Of a stretch of 10,216 nucleotides of DNA, positions 5,581 through 10,216 are shown piece by piece (positions within the stretch are counted from its first letter, which is position 1; every line of letters starts with the position of its first letter). Origin of the DNA: CAZUQP01 sp964484285. GTDB taxonomy: Bacteria > Pseudomonadota > Gammaproteobacteria > DSM-16500. The translations under genes and the position numbers were made by a program. The notes under the pieces are model-generated. The model ran no database searches, was not told the origin of the DNA, and worked only from the letters and a program-made list of their open reading frames with translations. Where the stretch lies: NCBI GenBank assembly GCA_964484285.1, contig CAZAEO010000078.1:1-10216 (forward strand). Direction: 5' to 3'.

Positions 5581-5976
5581 TCAGTCATTTTTTCGCTTAA
5601 ATGGACATTTTTCGGGGGAGGTGGTTTTAAAATCAACGCCACATTTATAAATATCCCCTGAAGTTTGCCAAGCATTTGCTATGTCAAGATTTGCAACTAA
5701 TCTTTCATTAGACCCCATATCTGCTTGGCTCTCTCCATGCGAGGAAGCATAACTACAAATCACATGGGGTGCATACTCCGGTCTATAATATGCTCTAACA
5801 AACGGTATAATTACGGGCTGTTTTCCAATCACTTCATAAGTATATAAAGAAAATGTTGAAACGTGCGCATAGCAATTATTGTTATCACATTTAACTGAGT
5901 TCGGACAAACAACATCGGCAAAACAATTTTGTGCAAGAGCTGCACTTAATAGTAATAACTTAGATAAATTCCGCAT
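5581..5976 (-). CDS. Cysteine-rich exported protein of unknown function, 131 aa
   Basis: The start MRNLSKLLLLSAALAQNCFA is a typical Sec signal peptide with a likely cut after CFA, leaving a mature protein of about 111 residues beginning DVVCP. The mature part has six cysteines (VVC, VKC, NNC, VIC, YKC, EKC), an even number consistent with three periplasmic disulfides, and a basic end (KCPFKRKND). The cysteine in the signal is followed by F, so it is not a lipoprotein lipobox. I chose the ATG at 5976 because GAGG lies 9 nt before it; an ATG at 5991 overlaps that ribosome site. I do not recognise the family. It diverges from the C-like regulator at 6059 with the operators between, so it may be a target of that regulator. 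It looks like element cargo rather than a core function. Confidence 0.75.
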   Translation of the reverse strand: MRNLSKLLLLSAALAQNCFADVVCPNSVKCDNNNCYAHVSTFSLYTYEVIGKQPVIIPFVRAYYRPEYAPHVICSYASSHGESQADMGSNERLVANLDIANAWQTSGDIYKCGVDFKTTSPEKCPFKRKND

Positions 5977-6010
5977 ATAGATTTTCCTCATTTATATTTT
6001 CAAATTTTGA

Positions 6011-6058
6011 TACTTATAGTCCGTGGTTCGATAAGTATAGGACGCATATCCTATATAA
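6011..6058. promoter_or_regulatory. C-box-like operators and leaderless promoter of the C-like regulator
   Basis: ACTTATAGTCCGTG (6012-6025) is very close to the left operator of restriction-modification controller proteins such as C.Esp1396I, as I recall it. TATAG recurs at 6015 and 6036 (21 bp, two turns). TATAGGA-N6-TCCTATA (6036-6055) and TACTTAT-N13-ATAAGTA (6011-6037) are inverted repeats. A -10-like TATCCT (6047-6052) ends 6 nt before the ATG with no ribosome site and a poor -35 region, as in leaderless C genes that need C protein for activation. On the other strand TATAAG (6012-6017) could be the -10 of the divergent secreted-protein gene. Confidence 0.6.
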
Positions 6059-6298
6059 ATGCGTGAAAAACATCCAGCGTTAATTAAACTTGGTAAGCGT
6101 ATACGAGAATTACGAGAGAAAAAAGGATTCTCGCAGGAAGATTTTGCATATGAAGTAGGCCTGGATAGAACTTATATGGGGGGAATAGAAAGAGGGGAGC
6201 GAAATCTTGCGGCGATAAATTTGATTCGAATCGCTAAGGCTCTTAAGGTTGAAGTGGGGGAGTTATTTCCTCGTTTAAGAGAGTTAAAAGTAGTATAG
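6059..6298 (+). CDS. XRE-family regulator resembling R-M controller (C) proteins, 79 aa
   Basis: A one-domain Cro/C1-type helix-turn-helix protein. LGKRIRELREKKGFSQEDFAYEVGLDRTYMGGIERGERNLAAINLIRIAKALKVEVGELF covers the whole fold, with the turn at SQEDFAYEVGLDRTY. The DRTYxxGIERGERN signature and about 80-residue length match controller proteins that time restriction-modification expression, and the upstream C-box-like sites agree. The ATG at 6059 has no Shine-Dalgarno sequence and fits a leaderless message. No endonuclease or methyltransferase gene is present on either side, so if it is a true C protein it is an orphan. It may instead control the divergent exported protein, the Panacea pair or the element itself. 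A generic XRE repressor is the alternative reading. Confidence 0.85.
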   Translation: MREKHPALIKLGKRIRELREKKGFSQEDFAYEVGLDRTYMGGIERGERNLAAINLIRIAKALKVEVGELFPRLRELKVV

Positions 6299-6398
6299 AA
6301 CAACAAATAATCTCTAGCTTTTGAATTTACCTTCTTTGTTTTCCGTATCCTAGCCGATGAATTTTTCAGGTAAGGACTTTAAGTTAAGCCATTTAAAG

Positions 6399-6836
6399 CT
6401 AAAAAATAGCTGTTTCATTCAGTTGTTCTAAAGTTACTTTTATGGCTGATTCTTGATGAAGTGTAATGTCTTCTGATTGAAGGACGCAGTTCAGTAGTTT
6501 TATCGTGAGAGCATTATCTAGCATTCCGATTGTTTTGATTTCCCCGGAAAAATGCCGCTGTATTAACTCTGTAGATTTAAATTCGTAAAATTCATCTAAG
6601 CTTACCCACGTATCGACAGGAAAAGAAGATGTGCCCTTGGGAATAAAAAAATTGGGATAGATATCTTTATGTTGGCAACCCGCATTTTTTCCTTTGTGTT
6701 TGTCCTTGGATGTTGTCTTTGCGCCAATATAAAAATAGCCATCAGCTAACGAAGTTAGTAAAACTACTAGCTTATTGCCTGTGGTTCCATCTGAAAAAGG
6801 GAATTTTTGGTCGTGTAAAATAGTGCCTGGTGTCAA
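6399..6836 (-). CDS. Putative toxin partner of the Panacea antitoxin, 145 aa
   Basis: Small protein encoded immediately downstream of, and overlapping, a DUF4065/Panacea gene. It begins MTPGTILHDQKFPFSDGTTGNKLVVLLTS, reminiscent of the opening of PemK/MazF-like ribonucleases (PG...F.F.DG...K..V.L), followed by YFYIGAKTTSKDK, GCQHKDIYPNFFIP and FPVDTWVSLDEFYEF. The resemblance is by eye only; a PemK/MazF fold is a hypothesis. The start is TTG at 6836 within TTGA, overlapping the antitoxin stop; the next methionine is far inside, so coupling at TTG is the sensible reading. Order (antitoxin then toxin), overlap and size all fit a type II toxin-antitoxin module. Such a module would stabilise the element or act in phage defence. 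Confidence 0.65.
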   Translation of the reverse strand: MTPGTILHDQKFPFSDGTTGNKLVVLLTSLADGYFYIGAKTTSKDKHKGKNAGCQHKDIYPNFFIPKGTSSFPVDTWVSLDEFYEFKSTELIQRHFSGEIKTIGMLDNALTIKLLNCVLQSEDITLHQESAIKVTLEQLNETAIF

Positions 6837-7387
6837 CGATATGCGTCCTTCATTTCTTTACTTTCTTTTGCAAGCTCAAGTATATGTTCTTCTTTAGTTG
6901 TATCAATGGCATATTCATATGGAATTAAGTTTTGGGGTTTATTTTCTTCTTTGAAAACCCTGTGCCAGGGTGAATTTGGCAGATGCGTCTTTTCAACAAT
7001 ACCTGTAGCAGTAACATCTTTGTATTGTTCTGCTAGTTGTTTAATGAGGCTCATCTCTCTTTTAGAGAAATGACTCATGTCAGGTTCATTAAGAGGTTTA
7101 ACATTCAATGTGTCATAGATGCCATAGCTGATGGAGGGTTCAAGTTTAATGTTTTCTAAAAAATCTTGCTCTGGAGACTCGAATTCGTCACATAAGGAAG
7201 TCGGAACCGGCCCTAATTTCCAAGCGTAGTAATTTAAGCCAGTAACGCTTCGTCCAGTTTGCTTAAAATGCTCGAAATCGAGAAAATAAAGTAGTTTGAA
7301 TAATTTGGTTTTACCGCAAAGATTTGTATTCTTGGCAAAATACATAATGGCAGCGATTAATTTCTTTCGGTCGTTGTTGATTATCAT
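6833..7387 (-). CDS. panA: Panacea-domain (DUF4065) antitoxin, 184 aa
   Basis: The first 65 residues carry the Panacea/SocA-like signature: KLIAAIMYFAKN, then GKTKLFKLLYFLDFEHFKQTGRSVTGLNYYAWKLGPVP. The rest is helical (MSLIKQLAEQYKDVTATGIVEKTHL, then PWHRVF) with a charged C-terminal tail. Panacea proteins neutralise many unrelated small toxins (PanAT systems) and are common in prophages and islands. A strong promoter precedes it. The ATG at 7387 has no clear ribosome site (context AAACACT-ATG). The downstream overlapping gene is the expected toxin. Its position just inside the right attachment site is typical for defence or addiction cargo. The family call is firm; the antitoxin role follows from family knowledge and context. 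Confidence 0.85.
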   Translation of the reverse strand: MIINNDRKKLIAAIMYFAKNTNLCGKTKLFKLLYFLDFEHFKQTGRSVTGLNYYAWKLGPVPTSLCDEFESPEQDFLENIKLEPSISYGIYDTLNVKPLNEPDMSHFSKREMSLIKQLAEQYKDVTATGIVEKTHLPNSPWHRVFKEENKPQNLIPYEYAIDTTKEEHILELAKESKEMKDAYR

Positions 7388-7418
7388 AGTGTTTAGTATA
7401 GCCTAATCTTAATAAATT

Positions 7419-7447
7419 TATATACTCAAAAATTGCACACTTGTCAA
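7419..7447 (-). promoter_or_regulatory. Promoter of the Panacea module
   Basis: On the minus strand TTGACA (7442-7447), a 17-bp spacer and TATATA (7419-7424) form a near-consensus sigma-70 promoter. The start would be near 7412, giving a leader of about 25 nt. Between it and the ATG lies TTAG-TATAGC-CTAA (7393-7406), a short inverted repeat that could be the operator for antitoxin autoregulation. Confidence 0.75.
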
Positions 7448-7510
7448 ACTTCAGATTGTATAGCGTTAGGTCAGTACGCCTCCCAAGCTATTGTAGTTGA
7501 TAAAATTCGG

Positions 7511-7530
7511 TTACAAAATGGTTACATTTT
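7511..7530 (+). repeat. Putative integrase arm-type site, right end (TTACA pair)
   Basis: TTACA at 7511 and 7522 repeats with the same 11-bp period and orientation as the pair at 392/403 near the integrase. It lies 60-75 bp inside the right attachment core, a normal distance for an arm site. The diverged equivalent outside the left core is at 151/162. Confidence 0.5.
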
Positions 7531-7585
7531 ATTGAGTGAGGAACTTTTGTAGGAGGGCAAATTCCGCAACGCTTTGATTCTATTG

Positions 7586-7660
<75 letters not shown>

Positions 7661-7671
7661 GAAACACGGAA

Positions 7672-7699
7672 AGTATACCCAGTTTTACAAAGCTGTCAT
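7672..7699 (-). promoter_or_regulatory. tRNA-Ile2 promoter
   Basis: On the minus strand ATGACA (7694-7699), a 16-bp spacer and TATACT (7672-7677) lie 11 bp before the mature tRNA 5' end. This allows the tRNA to be transcribed independently of rpoD, which ends at 7708 on the same strand. No hairpin terminator is visible between rpoD and the tRNA. Confidence 0.6.
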
Positions 7700-7707
7700 C
7701 TGACTTT

Positions 7708-9546
7708 TTATTCTTGTTCCTCTAAAAAGCTTCTTAATTGTTCCGAGCGGGAAGGGTGACGCAGTTTGCGGAGTGCTTTTGCTTCAATTTGACGGATACG
7801 TTCACGAGTCACATCAAATTGTTTGCCAACTTCTTCCAGTGTGTGGTCGGTATTCATATTAATTCCAAATCGCATACGTAATACTTTTGCTTCACGCGGG
7901 GTCAAGGTATTTAGAATTTTTTGTGTCGCTTCAGATAACCCACTGCTGGTTGCTGATTCAACAGGCGATTCAATATTGACATCTTCAATGAAATCTCCCA
8001 AATGCGAATCTTCATCATCACCAATCGGCGTTTCCATCGAAATCGGTTCTTTCGCAATCTTTAACACTTTACGAATTTTGTCTTCCGGCAAATCCATGCG
8101 CTTGCTTAATTCTTCAGGTGTGGGTTCTAACCCTGTTTCTTGTAAAATTTGCCGTGAAATGCGATTTAATTTGTTGATGGTTTCAATCATGTGCACCGGA
8201 ATACGAATCGTGCGCGCTTGATCGGCAATAGAACGCGTAATCGCTTGGCGAATCCACCAGGTTGCATACGTTGAAAATTTATAACCGCGTTGATATTCAA
8301 ATTTATCAACTGCTTTCATCAAGCCAATGTTGCCTTCTTGAATTAAATCCAAAAATTGTAGACCGCGATTGGTGTATTTTTTCGCGATAGAAATGACCAA
8401 ACGCAAATTGGCTTCCACCATTTCTTTTTTGGCGCGCCGTGCTTTTGCTTCGCCAATCGACATGCGTCGATTCACTTCTTTAATTTCAGCAATGCTCATA
8501 CGCATTTGTTCTTCTAAGGTAATGAGTTTTTTCTGCGAGCGCTGAATTTCAGATAAGAATTTACTGACTTCATTGTAATAATTTTTGTTTTTATGTTCGG
8601 ATAGAATAAACCATTCTGGATTAGTTTCATTATTCAAGAATGCAGTGATAAAAACTTTGCGCGGCATTCTCGCTTTATTCACGCATAAATTCATGATATG
8701 ACGTTCTTGCAGGCGGACTTCATCCAGTAAGCTGCGCATTTTGCGGGACAATTTATTAAATTGGCGGGAAGCTAATTTAATGTCCATAAAGCATTTAGAT
8801 AACGCTTCGCGTTTTTGCTGAGTTTTTTTGTGGGCAACACCTAATTTTTTCTCAGAGGCAATGGCGTCATTGTAGAATTCACGCAATTCAGCAAACCGTG
8901 CGCGGGCAATTTCAGGATCAGGCCCTGTTTCTTCATCGAGAAATTCACCCGTGCTGCCATCGCTTTCTTCTTCCCCTTCCTCGAGAATGGCGGCAGTGGT
9001 TTCTTTTTCGAGAGGGTCTTCGTCAGTTAAAATATTCGGCTCAACATAACCGCTGATAATATCGCTTAAGCGATGCTCGCCCCTTTCAACGCGATCATAG
9101 TCATTGAGTACTTCCGCAATCATTTGAGGTTGAGATGCAAGCGTCGTTAGCATTTGGTTTATGCCTTCTTCGATGCGTTTAGCAATTGCAATTTCACCCT
9201 CACGAGATAACAGTTCAACACTGCCCATTTCACGCATATACATGCGTACAGGGTCGGTCGTGCGGCCAAATTCACTGTCAACTGAAGCAAGAGCGCTCGC
9301 AACTTCCTCAGCGGCCACATCATCAGTTGCTTCATTATCAGCTAGCAACAATTCTTCAGCATCAGGCGCTACTTCAGAGACGCGGATACCCATATCATTG
9401 ATCATACTGATAATATCTTCAATTTGCTCAGGGTCAGCAATATCAGGGGGGAGATGATCATTCACTTCAGCGTAGGTTAAATAGCCTTGTTCTTTGCCTT
9501 TAGCGATAAGGTCTTTTAAACGCGATCGTTGCTGCTCTTGATCCAT
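7708..9546 (-). CDS. rpoD: RNA polymerase sigma factor RpoD (sigma-70), 612 aa
   Basis: The primary sigma factor, directing RNA polymerase to housekeeping promoters. The length nearly equals that of the E. coli protein (613). Region 1.1 covers about 1-80, and region 1.2 about 96-130 (DPVRMYMREMGSVELLSREGE). A long acidic non-conserved insert follows. Region 2 includes NLRLVISIAKKYTNRGLQFLDLIQEG and the -10 recognition and melting helix YATWWIRQAITRSIADQ. Region 3 follows with IRIPVHMIETINKL, and region 4 ends the protein with the -35 helix-turn-helix LEEVGKQFDVTRERIRQIEAKALRKLRHP. All key regions are intact. The start MDQEQQRSRLKDLI is the standard one. It is not preceded by dnaG as in the classic rpsU-dnaG-rpoD operon; a divergent unknown gene lies upstream. 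A core chromosomal gene outside the element. Confidence 0.98.
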   Translation of the reverse strand: MDQEQQRSRLKDLIAKGKEQGYLTYAEVNDHLPPDIADPEQIEDIISMINDMGIRVSEVAPDAEELLLADNEATDDVAAEEVASALASVDSEFGRTTDPVRMYMREMGSVELLSREGEIAIAKRIEEGINQMLTTLASQPQMIAEVLNDYDRVERGEHRLSDIISGYVEPNILTDEDPLEKETTAAILEEGEEESDGSTGEFLDEETGPDPEIARARFAELREFYNDAIASEKKLGVAHKKTQQKREALSKCFMDIKLASRQFNKLSRKMRSLLDEVRLQERHIMNLCVNKARMPRKVFITAFLNNETNPEWFILSEHKNKNYYNEVSKFLSEIQRSQKKLITLEEQMRMSIAEIKEVNRRMSIGEAKARRAKKEMVEANLRLVISIAKKYTNRGLQFLDLIQEGNIGLMKAVDKFEYQRGYKFSTYATWWIRQAITRSIADQARTIRIPVHMIETINKLNRISRQILQETGLEPTPEELSKRMDLPEDKIRKVLKIAKEPISMETPIGDDEDSHLGDFIEDVNIESPVESATSSGLSEATQKILNTLTPREAKVLRMRFGINMNTDHTLEEVGKQFDVTRERIRQIEAKALRKLRHPSRSEQLRSFLEEQE

Positions 9547-9795
9547 AGTTTTTTTAAGCCTTTAAGTGAATAACGAAAACAACAATAATTTTGCTTCAAA
9601 TTATACTTCATTGAATAGGGGTTGAACTAGACTTTATTGATGAAATCACTGAATCCAGTGTTGGTTAAGTATAGACGTTCAACAGAAATTATACAAATCC
9701 CGAGGAGGGGTGCCGGCTTTTTATTAGGCTGCTTCTAGATTATACTATGCTAATCATAAATTATACAATTTACATATCGGAGTTTAAAAAATATC
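9547..9795. promoter_or_regulatory. Divergent intergenic region with rpoD and 9796 promoter candidates
   Basis: For rpoD (minus strand) TATAAT at 9600-9605 is a perfect -10, but the -35 is poor (GTTCAA at 9622-9627, 16-bp spacing). For the plus-strand gene TATACT at 9741-9746 is the best -10, also without a clear -35. CACTG-N4-CAGTG at 9647-9660 is a small inverted repeat midway, a possible operator. AGGAGGGG followed by GCCGGC and a T-run (9702-9722) has no start codon in range and is unexplained. Confidence 0.45.
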
Positions 9796-10167
9796 ATGCC
9801 TACTGATGATCCGTTGTTTATCAAGGATCCTGAAAAAGTGCCGGAGCTCACTTTTTCAGCGAAAAATTCAACAAATTATGTCACTAACGAACAACTCCAA
9901 CTCAATATAGGGGATCAATCGGCCTCCCGTCATTTTATATCTATAAACGATGATAAGGCGGTATCATCGCCATTAAAGTTTGATAGTTCAACTGTATGTA
10001 TATTTACTTATCTCGAAGCTAAGGGCGATAGTCAATTCGCGAAGGACGACGTACTTTTGTGTCTTAAGCAACAAAAAATAAAACAGGACCTCTTTATCCA
10101 AATAACACCTGAAAAATTAGAGCAGGAAGTGGAATATAGCAGCTTCGAGAATCTTATTAAATTGTAA
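9796..10167 (+). CDS. Unrecognised 123-aa acidic protein
   Basis: I do not recognise this protein. It has no signal peptide or membrane segment and is largely hydrophilic. The N-terminal half is rich in N, S, D and T (STNYVTNEQLQLNIGDQSASRHF). One more hydrophobic strand follows (STVCIFTYLEAKG), then charged helical sequence (KQQKIKQDLFIQITPEKLEQEVEYSSF) and the end NLIKL. The acidic EKLEQEVE stretch near the C-terminus recalls the E-block of Legionella-type Dot/Icm substrates, a weak hint only. GGAG at 9779-9782 precedes the ATG by 13 nt, longer than usual. The gene is divergent from rpoD in the place where dnaG would often be found. Coding status is likely from length and composition, but no homology supports it. 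Confidence 0.6.
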   Translation: MPTDDPLFIKDPEKVPELTFSAKNSTNYVTNEQLQLNIGDQSASRHFISINDDKAVSSPLKFDSSTVCIFTYLEAKGDSQFAKDDVLLCLKQQKIKQDLFIQITPEKLEQEVEYSSFENLIKL

Positions 10168-10180
10168 AAATCTAAACTTG

Positions 10181-10201
10181 ATCTGACAGTCACTGTCAGA
10201 T
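10181..10201. terminator. 21-bp dyad after the last gene
   Basis: ATCTGACAGT-C-ACTGTCAGAT is a palindrome with 10-bp arms and a one-base centre, starting 13 bp after the stop of 9796-10167. As RNA it gives a stem of 8-9 bp with a small loop. The following sequence (TGATTGTGCC) is not a U-tract, so it is either a weak terminator or a protein-binding site for whatever lies beyond the window. Confidence 0.4.
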
Positions 10202-10216
10202 TGATTGTGCCACGTT

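Noticed and set aside
6059..7387. Restriction-modification system
   Set aside because: Only the controller-like gene is present; neither neighbouring protein shows methyltransferase or nuclease motifs.
7823..8221. 132-codon plus-strand frame within rpoD
   Set aside because: Antisense to conserved sigma regions 2-4; serine-rich shadow composition.
9161..9457. Plus-strand frames opposite the 5' part of rpoD (also 9186-9401)
   Set aside because: Antisense shadows of sigma region 1; low-complexity S/A/Q/H composition.

Overview
The window is AT-rich bacterial DNA. It carries a full-length group 1 sigma-70 gene (rpoD, 612 codons) next to a tRNA-Ile2(CAU) gene. E. coli has the same two genes close together, so a gammaproteobacterium is likely. 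The AT-richness and the small, unrecognised secreted and cytosolic proteins would suit a Legionellales-type host (Legionella/Coxiella relatives). That placement is inference, not proof.

Most of the window (about 216-7631, 7.4 kb) is one small integrative element inside the tRNA gene. Its ends are a perfect 46-bp direct repeat equal to the 3' part of the tRNA: 216-261 on the left, and 7586-7631 within the intact tRNA on the right. From left to right it holds: a P4-type tyrosine integrase with its own promoter and arm-type repeats; a terminator/operator region with two related dyads; a translationally coupled operon (excisionase-like HTH protein, small unknown protein, primase-helicase); an origin-like region with a 14-bp inverted repeat and TTCCCG/CGGGAA motifs; an HGGxSTG-motif protein; a decayed stretch with a multiply frameshifted protein related to it; and a cargo segment. 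The cargo is a Cys-rich exported protein divergent from an XRE regulator resembling restriction-modification controller (C) proteins, then a Panacea (DUF4065) antitoxin gene overlapping a small gene that is probably its toxin. I see no capsid, portal, terminase or conjugation genes. The element therefore looks like a self-integrating, self-replicating satellite or mobilisable island that must borrow its transfer machinery.

The sequence left of 216 is a diverged, colinear match to the element's own right end (about 7455-7585). It probably belongs to a second related element in tandem at the same tRNA, or to its remnant.

Right of the element is core chromosome: tRNA-Ile2 with its promoter, rpoD on the minus strand with no dnaG immediately upstream, and a divergent gene for an unrecognised 123-aa protein, followed by a 21-bp dyad at the window edge. 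The points most worth a second look are the Panacea pair with its unfamiliar partner, the orphan C-like regulator with C-box-like operators, the tandem-insertion signature, and the origin region.
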